Shown: positions 17,190 to 26,092 of the stretch, piece by piece
How positions within the stretch are numbered: position 1 is the stretch's first letter
Layout of the letters: each line of letters begins with the position of its first letter
The notes under the pieces: model-generated
The model's input: only the letters and a program-made list of their open reading frames with translations
The model's database searches: none
What the model was told of the DNA's origin: nothing
Assembly (NCBI GenBank): GCA_036478595.1
Contig: JAZGEF010000009.1
Span: 62,001-126,000, forward strand
Length of the DNA stretch: 64,000 bases
Source: Granulosicoccus sp036478595
Lineage (GTDB): Bacteria > Pseudomonadota > Gammaproteobacteria > Granulosicoccales > Granulosicoccaceae
Direction: 5' to 3'
Program-made: the position numbers and the translations under genes

Positions 17190-18425
17190 ATGGATAGTTA
17201 TCTTGTTGGTGGAGCCGTACGCGACAAATTACTTGGGATACCAGTAGTTGATCGCGACTGGGTTGTGGTGGGTGGTACACCTCAGCAAATGCTTGATGCC
17301 GGCTATAAATCAGTAGGCAAGGATTTTCCGGTTTTCCTCCATCCAGACACCCACGAAGAATACGCCCTAGCGCGAACCGAGCGGAAATCAGCACCCGGTT
17401 ATCACGGCTTTGATATACACACAGACGAATCGGTTACGCTCGAAGAAGATCTGCTGCGGCGTGATCTAACCATCAATGCAATAGCGGAAACTTCTGACGG
17501 TGTATTTGTGGACCCGTTTAATGGGCAGCAAGATATAAAAAATCGAGTATTAAGGCATGTGTCTGATGCTTTTATCGAAGACCCGGTACGTGTGCTGCGA
17601 GTCGCTCGGTTTATGGCACGCCTAGCACCCATGGGCTTTACAGTGGCCCCAGAAACACTCCATCTAATGCAAGCCATGGCGGCCAATGGTGAGATCGACA
17701 CCTTGGTTGCAGAACGCGTTTGGCAAGAACTCCACGCGGCCATGGTAGCCAAAAAGCCTAGTGCGTTTATTGAGACTCTACGCAAGAGCAATGCACTAAC
17801 GGTTATTTTGCCGGAGGTGGATAAATTATTTGGTGTACCGCAACCCGCGAAATGGCACCCCGAAATCGATTCGGGTATTCACACACTAATGGTATTAGAC
17901 CAAGCGACAGCATTAAGTGCGGACCCACAAATTCGATTTGCTGCCTTGTGCCACGACTTAGGAAAAGGCACGACGCCTGCTGAAGAATGGCCCTCACATC
18001 GCGGCCACGAGAAAAGAAGCGCTGAGCTCATCATGGTGCTTTGCGAACGATTAAAAACACCCAAACAATTTACCGATATCGCCGTGCTCGTTGGCCGCTA
18101 TCATTTGCATTGCCATAACGCATTCGAGCTCAGTGCAAAAAAAGTTGTGCAACTGCTTAAAACATTCGACATTTCTAGGCGGCCTGAACGATTCCAACAG
18201 TTTTTGATCGCCTGCGAAGCCGATGCTCGTGGCCGAAAAGGGCTGGAGAATCGCGACTATCCACAGTTTGCTTACTTGCAGGGCGCCGCGACAGCCATGT
18301 TGGCGGTCGACAATGGCGCAATTGCCAAAGCCGCCACCTCACCGGCGCATATTCCTGATGATCTACATCGCGCCAATTTAAATGCTATTAGATTGTATAT
18401 AGAGAGCGCACAGGCCGACAGGTAG
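17190..18425 (+). CDS. cca: CCA tRNA nucleotidyltransferase, multifunctional
   Basis: 411 residues. Adds or repairs the 3'-CCA end of tRNA. Seen: YLVGGAVRDKLLG at the N-terminus, the DRDW metal site, ERKSAPGYHGF, EDLLRRDLTINAIA (class II nucleotidyltransferase), and an HD-domain motif CHDLGKGTTP with RGHEKRSAEL, typical of the gammaproteobacterial form with phosphatase/phosphodiesterase activity. The start codon is firm because the YLVGGAVRD motif begins four residues later. No SD is visible; translation may rely on the AT-rich leader. Confidence 0.95.
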   Translation: MDSYLVGGAVRDKLLGIPVVDRDWVVVGGTPQQMLDAGYKSVGKDFPVFLHPDTHEEYALARTERKSAPGYHGFDIHTDESVTLEEDLLRRDLTINAIAETSDGVFVDPFNGQQDIKNRVLRHVSDAFIEDPVRVLRVARFMARLAPMGFTVAPETLHLMQAMAANGEIDTLVAERVWQELHAAMVAKKPSAFIETLRKSNALTVILPEVDKLFGVPQPAKWHPEIDSGIHTLMVLDQATALSADPQIRFAALCHDLGKGTTPAEEWPSHRGHEKRSAELIMVLCERLKTPKQFTDIAVLVGRYHLHCHNAFELSAKKVVQLLKTFDISRRPERFQQFLIACEADARGRKGLENRDYPQFAYLQGAATAMLAVDNGAIAKAATSPAHIPDDLHRANLNAIRLYIESAQADR

Positions 18426-18515
18426 GGCCTATTAGCAGGTTACGGGTTCGGCACGGTACTAGCATTATTGCATAGGACAGCACCGCCCTAACGGGCTGCC
18501 TAAACCGCCACAGCA

Positions 18516-19634
18516 ATGGCTGCCACAGCAATGGATCCCAAAACTCACAATACGTTTATCGACTCCGTCCAGATTGGACGGGCGTTTGCAGCAATGGCGG
18601 TTGCTTTGCAGCATACGATACGCGATGCAGATCGCTATTACCCTCGTTTTACCGACTCCAACCCCGCCTACACCAGTGATCCAAATGGCTGGGTCGAACT
18701 GATGGGCGCAGGCGTTGATGTGTTCTTTGTGATCTCCGGTGTTGTCATGGTATTGTCCACATGGCAAGGGCATGGATCAATCGGACTGTTTCTATATCGT
18801 CGCGCTTCGCGCATTTATCCCATTTATTGGCTTCTGACAATCGCATTTATGGTGTTGCTATTGGTAGCACCTAATCTATTTCAAGAGAGCAGTTTTGAAC
18901 CGATACACGCAGCCTGCAGCCTATTGCTCATACCATGCACCAACCCCAGCGGCGAAGCGATCCCTTACATCTATGCTGGCTGGACGCTAACTTACGAACT
19001 CGTTTTTTACGGCTTGTTTGCAATTTCTTTACTAGTACCGGGCAAATGGTCAAGGCTAGCAAGCTGCATCATTTTGATATTGCTCTATCACAGCCTCTAC
19101 TACACAAGCCTAAGCGCCATACCGGCCATTCAGCACAGCGCATCTAACATCGTCCTGGAGTTTATCTACGGCATGTTGTTAGCCTATGCCTATATGCACG
19201 TAAGCTTTCAGCGTCGATGGGTTTTGCCATTACTGGTTATGGGCTGTGGATTAATGTTGATCAGCCACATGGGACAATTTGCCGATTGGCCTCGTTTTAT
19301 CCGATGGGGGTTTCCAGCTTGTTTGCTCGTAACAGGCCTGATGTGTGCCAATCAAAGCCGTGATGTGCAATCGCGTTTATATAAAAGCTTGGTATTGCTT
19401 GGTGCAGCATCCTATTCTCTTTATCTGTTTCATTTTTTCTCGCTGAAATTATTTTTTGTTTTGGCAGGCAAACTTGGAATACTAACGTTGCTCCCACCCG
19501 CACTAGGTGTGGCGGCAGCATTTACAGCTACCCTGTTCGCATCCCTGGCATTGTATCAGTTTTGCGAGCTACCATTAACGCGCCTAAGCAAAAAGCTATG
19601 GCAAAAAAAAAACGCTCACAAGGCGCGCACGTAA
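18516..19634 (+). CDS. Acyltransferase 3 family membrane protein (OafA/YrhL type)
   Basis: 372 residues with about ten hydrophobic helices. Family signs: near the N-terminus IDSVQIGRAFAAMAVALQH (catalytic-type His), GVDVFFVISGVVM, YRRASRIYPIYW, and late SYSLYLFHFF. Such proteins carry acyl groups across the inner membrane onto sugars of exported polysaccharides. Two ATG candidates (18516 and 18531) arise from a 13-bp direct repeat (18507-18519 and 18522-18534). It is followed 7 bases later by a secreted SGNH esterase, suggesting paired acylation and deacylation of a cell-surface or extracellular glycan. Confidence 0.85.
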   Translation: MAATAMDPKTHNTFIDSVQIGRAFAAMAVALQHTIRDADRYYPRFTDSNPAYTSDPNGWVELMGAGVDVFFVISGVVMVLSTWQGHGSIGLFLYRRASRIYPIYWLLTIAFMVLLLVAPNLFQESSFEPIHAACSLLLIPCTNPSGEAIPYIYAGWTLTYELVFYGLFAISLLVPGKWSRLASCIILILLYHSLYYTSLSAIPAIQHSASNIVLEFIYGMLLAYAYMHVSFQRRWVLPLLVMGCGLMLISHMGQFADWPRFIRWGFPACLLVTGLMCANQSRDVQSRLYKSLVLLGAASYSLYLFHFFSLKLFFVLAGKLGILTLLPPALGVAAAFTATLFASLALYQFCELPLTRLSKKLWQKKNAHKART

Positions 19635-19641
19635 ACTTGTA

Positions 19642-20661
19642 ATGAATCATCTTCGATCACTCATATCGCTCATTCCATTTATTGCATTGTCGATAATTAG
19701 TTGTGATACTGAAAAAGCAACAACACCTGATCCCGAGCCTGAACCAATACCTACCTTCGAGAGTTGCCTAGCGGCATCTATTGCCGATCCGATAAGTGAT
19801 ATCAGCTTTACCTTACCAGCCAACTTTGTCGCTGGCGGGAGCTTACGAATTGATCAAGTACCGACATCAGCCATAGAATTTTTTGATGAATCAACGGGCG
19901 AGTTAAGGTTGCAAAGTACGCTGTCACGCTTACCTCAAACAATTGAATACTCCGTATTGGATGCAGAGGCCGAGGTGATCGAAACTCGAGAACATAATTT
20001 GGTATTTCCAGAACTGCGTGTCATGCCTTTGGGCGATTCAATCACCAATGGCGTTGAATTTTTCGATGGCACGGATTCACCGGAGATTGGCTTGCGAATT
20101 GGCTATCGGCTTGCTCTGTACAATCAACTTACTGCAGCCGGGCTGGACTTCGATTTTATCGGCCAAGCTGGGCAACGTGCAGGGCAAGACGCTGGCCTAC
20201 CCGACCCAGACAACAATGGTTACCCCGGTGTTGATATCGATTTTATTGTCGACAAGCTTCCGGAAATTCTCAGGCAGAACCCAGCTGACGTCGTTCTGCT
20301 TCATATTGGCACTAACCAGACACCAAGCACCGCCGAAGGCATTGATGACATCTTGGATCGCATAGAGAGCTTGTCGGCAGACGCTCAAACGATAATGGTA
20401 CTAGTGGCCACACTGGTGCCCAAACGGGATGTGGTTCAACAACAGCAGGTAGCAGCTTTCAACCTTGACTTACGACAACGCATTAAAAACCGGTCTAACA
20501 GTAATGTCATCATCGTTGAGCAAGCTCAGGCATTAACCGATGCAGATATCAGTACTGAAATGATTGGTATTCACCCCAATGACATGGGTTACCTAAAAAT
20601 GGCGAATACTTGGTTTGCCGCCTTGGATACATCATCAATAGTGCAAAGCTGCGCACAATAA
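19642..20661 (+). CDS. SGNH/GDSL esterase lipoprotein, CE3-like
   Basis: 339 residues. A lipoprotein signal ends at LSIISCDT, followed by a Pro/Glu linker and a domain of about 85 residues of unknown fold. The hydrolase begins at MPLGDSITNG (catalytic S133), with LHIGTN (block III) and GIHPNDMGY (H311 as catalytic base). The wide spacing and FIGQAG segment resemble carbohydrate esterase family 3 acetylxylan esterases, so removal of acetyl groups from a polysaccharide is likely. Probably co-transcribed with the upstream acyltransferase. Confidence 0.8.
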   Translation: MNHLRSLISLIPFIALSIISCDTEKATTPDPEPEPIPTFESCLAASIADPISDISFTLPANFVAGGSLRIDQVPTSAIEFFDESTGELRLQSTLSRLPQTIEYSVLDAEAEVIETREHNLVFPELRVMPLGDSITNGVEFFDGTDSPEIGLRIGYRLALYNQLTAAGLDFDFIGQAGQRAGQDAGLPDPDNNGYPGVDIDFIVDKLPEILRQNPADVVLLHIGTNQTPSTAEGIDDILDRIESLSADAQTIMVLVATLVPKRDVVQQQQVAAFNLDLRQRIKNRSNSNVIIVEQAQALTDADISTEMIGIHPNDMGYLKMANTWFAALDTSSIVQSCAQ

Positions 20662-20664
20662 CAA

Positions 20665-20810
20665 CTAAGCTAACCCCCAATGAAACTGGGCTACATTTCT
20701 GGCCGGAAACACATCGGCGAAGGTTTTTATATCAAATGAACCATCACTGGTGCTCATCACGTATTGATCGACAAAGCCATTAATTCCGCCTCACTCTGGT
20801 CTCGCGACAC
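20665..20810 (-). pseudogene. Short frameshifted coding remnant; otherwise 20662-21111 is empty
   Basis: On the minus strand a protein-like frame INGFVDQYVMSTSDG then FDIKTFADVFPARN ends at TAG (20665-20667). Upstream it is closed by TGA (20791-20793), but the neighbouring frame gives VSRDQSE from a GTG at 20810. One base change near 20793 would join them into about 48 residues. I cannot name the family. It may be a broken small gene or the end of a decayed larger one. The rest of this 450-base gap, up to the rhodanese gene start at 21112, shows no gene or clear signal. Confidence 0.3.
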
Positions 20811-21111
20811 TACGTAAGGCCTTTATGCGCGTCAAATCGGAGTGCCATAGTTATGACTTGGTTAACAAGGACTGCTAATTTCTGTGAATCACGAGCAGGC
20901 TGACGATCGACTAAAGCACCGAAAACACCGAGCTTTATCGGACTACGATTCAGCAACTACCTTGACCTAATACAACGATCTGATGCAAAATTACCTTATG
21001 GGGCTGCGAACGCCTCGTGAGGCGCCAGCTCAAGCATCGCATCCAATGATTTCAACTTTATTCGTTAGTACGGCCCTAGCGCTGGCTAGCTCATATGAGG
21101 ATGCAAAGCAC

Positions 21112-21927
21112 ATGGCACCACCTACGCATATTTCCATCGGCCAACTTAATCGCCTCATTGGCACACCTAACTCGCCTCTATTGCTAGATGTGCGTATCGA
21201 TGAAGATTTTGATATCGATCCCCAACGGCTACCTGCCGCTAGACGCTGCGCATTTACTGACGTCGCTACACTAGCATCTGAACTACAACAACAAAATGTA
21301 GTGGTATATTGCCAAAAAGGTTTGAAGATCAGCGAAGGCGCTGCCGCGGTTTTACGATCCAACGGTGTTAAAGCCGAAGTGCTAACCGGTGGGCACTTTG
21401 CTTGGCGTGACGCAGGCTTGCCACTGATCGCAGAAAAGCTAATGCCGCCGCGCAACAAACTTAAGCAGAGCATTTGGGTCACCCGTCATCGCCCAAAGAT
21501 TGATCGCATCGCCTGCCCTTGGCTAATTCGCCGGTTTATCGATGCCGATGCACAATTTTTATATGTTAGCCCATCTGCCGTGGCGGCGGTCGCAGAAAAA
21601 TTTAACGGCGTGGCCTTTGATATTGAGAATGTATTTTGGAGCCATCGAGGCGAAGACTGCACTTTCGACACCATGATTAAAGAATTCGGCTTAACTACAG
21701 ATCCACTTAATCAGCTTGCGAATATCGTTAGAGGTAGTGATACCAACCGTCATGACTTAACACCAGAATCTGCGGGTTTGTTGGCTGTGTCACTAGGCTT
21801 ATCGCGAATGTACTCTGATGACCTCGCGCAGCTTGATGCTGGCATGCCGCTATATGATGCGCTCTATCGCTGGTGCCGCGATGCATCAGATGAAGGCCAT
21901 GATTGGCCAACCACAACAAAGTCGTAG
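21112..21927 (+). CDS. Rhodanese/ChrB-type chromate resistance protein
   Basis: From ATG 21112: 271 residues. An N-terminal rhodanese domain has ISIGQLNRLIG, LLLDVRIDEDFD and the active-site loop VVYCQKGLK (catalytic Cys). From about residue 125 comes a ChrB C-terminal-like domain: WVTRHRPKIDRIACPWLIRRF, FWSHRGEDCTFDTMI and a terminal YDALYRWCRD. ChrB proteins control or support the ChrA chromate efflux pump; here the usual N-terminal domain is replaced by a sulfurtransferase domain. Longer frames from 20983 or 21046 exist, but a GAGG lies upstream of 21112 and the domain starts there. Followed after 9 bases by chrA. Confidence 0.8.
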   Translation: MAPPTHISIGQLNRLIGTPNSPLLLDVRIDEDFDIDPQRLPAARRCAFTDVATLASELQQQNVVVYCQKGLKISEGAAAVLRSNGVKAEVLTGGHFAWRDAGLPLIAEKLMPPRNKLKQSIWVTRHRPKIDRIACPWLIRRFIDADAQFLYVSPSAVAAVAEKFNGVAFDIENVFWSHRGEDCTFDTMIKEFGLTTDPLNQLANIVRGSDTNRHDLTPESAGLLAVSLGLSRMYSDDLAQLDAGMPLYDALYRWCRDASDEGHDWPTTTKS

Positions 21928-21936
21928 AGCATCGCG

Positions 21937-23232
21937 GTGGAACATCCCAATCAGGCATTAGATTCAACACACCCAGATTTCTTTACAGCGCTTCGAGTGT
22001 GGATAAAAATCGGTTTGTTATCATTTGGCGGCCCAGCAGCTCAAATTGCACTGATGCACAAGCTGGTAGTTGAAGAGAAAAACTGGCTGAGTGAAAAGCA
22101 GTATCTGAACGCACTTAATTTTTGCATGTTGCTACCTGGCCCCGAAGCAATGCAGCTGGCTAGCTATGCCGGATGGAGAATGCATGGAGTACGCGGTGGT
22201 TTGGCTGCGGGCTTAAGCTTTGTATTACCAGGTGCACTGGTGATTTTGATTCTCGCCGGTGTGTATTCCGTATACGGCGATATCAGCATAATCAATGCTC
22301 TTTTTCTGGGAATAAAAGCTGCCGTTATTGTGGTGGTGGTTGAAGCCCTGCTCCGCGTAGCCAAACGCGCACTGGTAAAAACGGAACATTGGCTTATCGC
22401 TGCCTTCGCCTTTGTCGGCATATTCTTTTTCAATTTACCGTATCCGTTAATTGTAGTCGCCGCAGCCGCGCTCGGATTTACTCGGAGCCGTTCTGACCAA
22501 AGCGCCTATCAAACCATTGCCAAACCTGCAATGCTTGGGGCGACACTAAAAACAGTTATAACTTGGCTCGCAATATGGGTCATTCCGTTTGTGCTGCTTT
22601 ACGCTTTGGGAGATCAACAATTCCTCTTAAAGCTTGGCGCATTTTTCTCCAAGCTTGCGGTCGTCACCTTCGGTGGGGCCTACGCGGTGTTGGCCTATCT
22701 TGCACAAGATGTTGTAACGCAGTTTGGCTGGCTTACTGCTGATGAAATGATGGATGGTCTAGGCTTAGCTGAAACCACTCCTGGCCCATTAATACTGGTA
22801 ACCGAATTTGTTGGGTTTATCGCAGGCTTTCGTGAAGGCGGTATAGCACTGGGTATCACGGCTGCGTTGATTACACTTTGGGTTACTTTTGTACCGTGTT
22901 TCTTGTGGATATTTGCTGGCGCGCCTTATATCGAATGGATAAGCGCTCAACCTCGGCTTAAAGGGGCGCTGTCAGCTATCACAGCGGCGGTTGTCGGCGT
23001 GATACTAAACTTATCAGTGTGGTTTGCGCTACACGTGTTGTTTGCATCAGTTACCGCCACAAAAATGGGGCCTCTGTCTTTGTGGATACCTGAGTGGAGT
23101 ACGCTGGATTGGCGAGTGCTGTTACTTGTAGTGGGTTGTGCAATAGCCCTGCTACGATTGCATTGGTCACTGATGGTTGTATTGGCTATGTCGGCCATGG
23201 CGGGTTTAGCGCTGCAGCTACCTTCGCTTTAG
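21937..23232 (+). CDS. chrA: ChrA-family chromate transporter
   Basis: 431 residues, the long two-domain form. Each half has the CHR signature: IGLLSFGGPAAQIALMHK with LLPGPEAMQLA in the first, LAVVTFGGAYAVLAYL with ETTPGPLILVTEFVGF in the second. About ten to twelve hydrophobic helices. ChrA proteins export chromate across the inner membrane by proton motive force. Start is GTG at 21937, 9 bases after the rhodanese/ChrB stop, so the two form an operon. A role in sulfate/oxyanion traffic is also possible. Confidence 0.9.
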   Translation: MEHPNQALDSTHPDFFTALRVWIKIGLLSFGGPAAQIALMHKLVVEEKNWLSEKQYLNALNFCMLLPGPEAMQLASYAGWRMHGVRGGLAAGLSFVLPGALVILILAGVYSVYGDISIINALFLGIKAAVIVVVVEALLRVAKRALVKTEHWLIAAFAFVGIFFFNLPYPLIVVAAAALGFTRSRSDQSAYQTIAKPAMLGATLKTVITWLAIWVIPFVLLYALGDQQFLLKLGAFFSKLAVVTFGGAYAVLAYLAQDVVTQFGWLTADEMMDGLGLAETTPGPLILVTEFVGFIAGFREGGIALGITAALITLWVTFVPCFLWIFAGAPYIEWISAQPRLKGALSAITAAVVGVILNLSVWFALHVLFASVTATKMGPLSLWIPEWSTLDWRVLLLVVGCAIALLRLHWSLMVVLAMSAMAGLALQLPSL

Positions 23233-23329
23233 GTAATCTAACCGCATCATAAAACAAGGCAGCCTGATCGAGATTGTTGGTCCCTAGCGTAATGTGACTA
23301 AACATGATTGATCTATTCCTGAATGCACC

Positions 23330-23806
23330 TCAAGAAGGCACGTCGAATCGGCTCTTAAACGTAAATGCACTAGCGGTGGGGCCTAAGCTTTGTAGCAACT
23401 GCAAACGTTGGCGGGATTCTTCAGCTGAAGGTTGATGTCCAGCTGGCACCCACCACAACACCATGCTTGCCTCGGCCATTGATTTAAACCACTGCTTACG
23501 ATCACGCATAACACCACTGTGCGCCGTTTTGTACGTGAATTCGAACAAGCTATCGATATCGTCCCAAACCGATATATTGACTATTAGATCATCATCAAAA
23601 CCACAGTTAGACGGGTTGCCGTTCTCGTCAATCCAACGCCAGACAAACCCTGGGGATTGCTCAGCCAAACCATTGATGGTGTCGAGCTGATCGACAAAGG
23701 ATGTTAGCTGCGGGGAATCAATAGGGGCTATCAGCCATGCAAGATTAAGCTCAGCCAATTGCCATGCTGAATTATTAGTTTTATCGTCAGCCATGCTGAT
23801 GTCCAT
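23330..23806 (-). CDS. DUF3291 family protein
   Basis: 158 residues. WQLAELNLAWLIAP near the start, PGFVWRWIDENGN, IVNISVWDDIDSLFEFTY, HSGVMRDRKQWF and VLWWVPAGHQPSAEE match DUF3291, a small dimeric alpha/beta-barrel-like (antibiotic biosynthesis monooxygenase-type) fold of unknown function, cytoplasmic. An alternative ATG at 23794 would remove four residues. No operon partner; it faces chrA tail to tail. Confidence 0.8.
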   Translation of the reverse strand: MDISMADDKTNNSAWQLAELNLAWLIAPIDSPQLTSFVDQLDTINGLAEQSPGFVWRWIDENGNPSNCGFDDDLIVNISVWDDIDSLFEFTYKTAHSGVMRDRKQWFKSMAEASMVLWWVPAGHQPSAEESRQRLQLLQSLGPTASAFTFKSRFDVPS

Positions 23807-23961
23807 TGGGTTGTAGAGAGCAGTTTACATAATTATCCGATCTTACACCGTTGTAAAGAACCCGCAAATCTCCAGCAAAGAGCGCCCCCGATAATAGTTT
23901 CAATGGCGAGGCAATAACGCTTCGTTAAACAAACAACATAACTTTTTTAAAGGAAATTACT

Positions 23962-24225
23962 ATAAAACTTCGAATCCTAGCTTCTGCACTTGTGCTTGCT
24001 GCTGTAACTGCTGCTCCTGCTTCTGCAATGATCTCTAAGCAAGATCTAAATACAGCACTTAATTCTGCAACTGCCAGCGGCAACGTTTCTGGTGTTATCA
24101 ACGGTGATACAGTCACTCTATTCGGTGTTGTTGAAAGTCGATATGATGTCGATCAAGCTCGCCAAGCAGCTCTGAAAAATGATGGCGTTAACAAGGTTAT
24201 CAGCCTGGTATCGACTACCCGTTAA
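23962..24225 (+). CDS. BON-domain-like periplasmic protein with apparent AUA start codon
   Basis: In the frame ending at TAA 24225 the codons before the standard start GTG 23992 read ATA AAA CTT CGA ATC..., giving KLRILASALVLAAV then PASA|M, a textbook signal peptide. An AAAGGA SD lies 7 bases before that ATA (23962), while GTG 23992 would delete the basic n-region and has no SD. So initiation at AUA, or a recent ATG-to-ATA change, is likely. The mature part (about 65 residues; VSGVINGDTVTLFGVV, DVDQARQAALKNDGVNKVISLV) resembles a single BON domain, a periplasmic lipid- or protein-binding module. A terminator follows. Confidence 0.6.
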   Translation: MKLRILASALVLAAVTAAPASAMISKQDLNTALNSATASGNVSGVINGDTVTLFGVVESRYDVDQARQAALKNDGVNKVISLVSTTR

Positions 24226-24246
24226 TATCGATTCGCAGCAAGCAAG

Positions 24247-24281
24247 GGCGCAACTCGGGCAATCGGGCTGCGCCTTTTTTT
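24247..24281 (+). terminator. Rho-independent terminator after BON-like gene
   Basis: Stem GGCGCA (24247-24252) with TGCGCC (24269-24274), then seven T residues (24275-24281). The inner loop holds a short CGGGC repeat that may extend the fold. Its position 21 bases after the stop codon supports the gene's reality. Confidence 0.8.
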
Positions 24282-24307
24282 ATGGGGAGTATATTGAGCT
24301 GATATGT

Positions 24308-25417
24308 TTATTGGGGTTTATACACTACTGCTTCAGGATCAAACGCCAGCCAAGCAAATGCAAAATGGACACCCTTGTCCATTTGTTTTAAGCGTTGCCC
24401 TTTAAGCTCGCCACTGGTTGCTTGCCCAAAGCTATTCCACACAGATCCGGTTTGCTTATCTTTGATGACGCCCTCGACCATCTCCAACTCTACTAATTCG
24501 CCGCCCAACTGAGCCACGAAGGCTGCAGCTGATGGGATATCGCGAGATTCAGCAATCTCCTCGTTATCCAACGCCGATTTAACTTGCGTGTTAGCGATAA
24601 TCACAATCGGCGTTTTCGTGTTGTTAAGATAGATCACCGTTTGCGTTTGCAAGAGTGTAAAAGGCACCACTACATTGCCTCCATCCACAGGGATTCCCAA
24701 TACGCGTTCCATCGGTGGCAAACGCGGGTCGGTTGCATCACGAAACAAAAAAGGCGAACTATCGATGTTGTCGTAACCGCGATAAGGGTTTTTTCCGTAC
24801 GGGCGCTTAAAGCCTGTATCCCTAGACAACACCCCAGCGTTGTCATACTCTGCTTTTACTACACCATAGGCGACAATCTGTGACGGTAGTTCAGTCAAAC
24901 TGATATCAGTGTACTGACCTATAATGCCAACACCAGTAAATTGTTGCCACCATGATTCACTTTGGCGGTCATACATAATCAAATCACTATTACGTAACCG
25001 TCCAGTCGTTCCGAAATCTAGCACCGTGTCATCAATCGTTCGCTCATACACTATCGATGCGTTGCACAGCGGGCAAAACGTTACTGCTACCGGCAGGCCA
25101 GCCACCGTATCATTTACTATTTCATGAAACATTAGTATTTGCAGCGGATAAATTTTAGCCGTGCCGTTGTGTTCAAACAAAATAACCGGTTCTTGATCGT
25201 CCAGCCATTCATCGGCGTCCTCGTATACAACAAATTCTGGGGCGTCGATAGGCGGTATGCCATCTCGCGGTGGCCCGCCTGAGAGAATTTCCGAAAAGTT
25301 CACCGAGGTGATGGTTGATTCGGTTTTAGGAAACTCGCCGTTTGGAAAGTGCGGATAACTTTGCGCTGCTGCAGAGCCCAAATACACCCACAACAACACG
25401 GTTAATAGCTTGCGCAT
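24308..25417 (-). CDS. DUF3179 domain exported protein
   Basis: 369 residues with a signal peptide (MRKLLTVLLWVYLGSAAAQ). The core shows IPPIDAPEFV, VILFEHNGTAKIYPLQI, HEIVNDTVAGLPVAVTFCPLCNAS, TTGRLRNSDLIMYDRQSESWW and PYGKNPYRGYDN, all features of DUF3179 proteins. CPLCN is a conserved metal- or redox-type motif. The biochemical role is unknown; the protein should be periplasmic. C-terminal residues include a late FAWLAFDPEAVVY. No operon partner is evident. Confidence 0.88.
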   Translation of the reverse strand: MRKLLTVLLWVYLGSAAAQSYPHFPNGEFPKTESTITSVNFSEILSGGPPRDGIPPIDAPEFVVYEDADEWLDDQEPVILFEHNGTAKIYPLQILMFHEIVNDTVAGLPVAVTFCPLCNASIVYERTIDDTVLDFGTTGRLRNSDLIMYDRQSESWWQQFTGVGIIGQYTDISLTELPSQIVAYGVVKAEYDNAGVLSRDTGFKRPYGKNPYRGYDNIDSSPFLFRDATDPRLPPMERVLGIPVDGGNVVVPFTLLQTQTVIYLNNTKTPIVIIANTQVKSALDNEEIAESRDIPSAAAFVAQLGGELVELEMVEGVIKDKQTGSVWNSFGQATSGELKGQRLKQMDKGVHFAFAWLAFDPEAVVYKPQ

Positions 25418-25530
25418 AACAACAGTACCGTTTGAAACAGTTACCGTTGAGAGTATAAATTAGGAAGATGGTTCGATTCTGTTGCAGTCTTTGCGCAATC
25501 CACAGCAAGAGCGCCTATTGCCACGATGCT

Positions 25531-26025
25531 TTAGACACTATGCTTGACACCAACCAGCCTTTCGAATTTGACCAACAAACCACCAAACCACGTATAAGCC
25601 AGCGCCCATGCTAATACAACGCCGCTGGTATTAGCGACCATGTCCAACCACTCAAACTGACGCGTGGGCGTCATTGATTGCAAAATCTCGATCAAAATAC
25701 CCATCGCGACAAAGGTTATCACCAGTATCAGCCGAGTTAAGTCGTGTCGGTAAATTTGCGCAAACCAACCCATCAAACAACCATAAGCTGTTACATGCAT
25801 AACTTTGTCTTGCAGCACAATCTGTTTGACTTCAATCGGAATATTAATGATCGAGCCCACGAAGATCGCAGCGATCAATGAGAATCCAATGGCCAGCCAC
25901 AGCCACTTAAATCTCAAATGAGAAATTTTCAGCAAACCTATTGGTGAGAAGTAGAAATTCACTTGGGTTGATAATGAGTTAATAGCCAATAAGGGAGATA
26001 AGTTGTGTGATGCAGTTCGCGCCAC
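25531..26025 (-). CDS. VanZ-like membrane protein
   Basis: 164 residues from GTG 26025; four or five hydrophobic helices. DKVMHVTAYGCLMGWFA, ILIEILQSMTPTRQFEWLDMVANTSGVVLAW is the typical VanZ-type signature (H...Y; EW.D...N..G). VanZ-like proteins are inner-membrane proteins of mostly unknown role, sometimes linked to glycopeptide resistance. The first 30 residues before the first helix are not typical; a TTG start further in is possible. Confidence 0.7.
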   Translation of the reverse strand: MARTASHNLSPLLAINSLSTQVNFYFSPIGLLKISHLRFKWLWLAIGFSLIAAIFVGSIINIPIEVKQIVLQDKVMHVTAYGCLMGWFAQIYRHDLTRLILVITFVAMGILIEILQSMTPTRQFEWLDMVANTSGVVLAWALAYTWFGGLLVKFERLVGVKHSV

Positions 26026-26092
26026 CCAAAATAGTGACTTACGAACGCCTATTTACTTAGCGGAAGATTTGATGCAAGCCTTAGGTGGCACC

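Noticed and set aside
18507..18534. 13-bp direct repeat as an operator of the acyltransferase gene
   Set aside because: The copies overlap the alternative ATG codons and are most simply a short duplication in the coding start.
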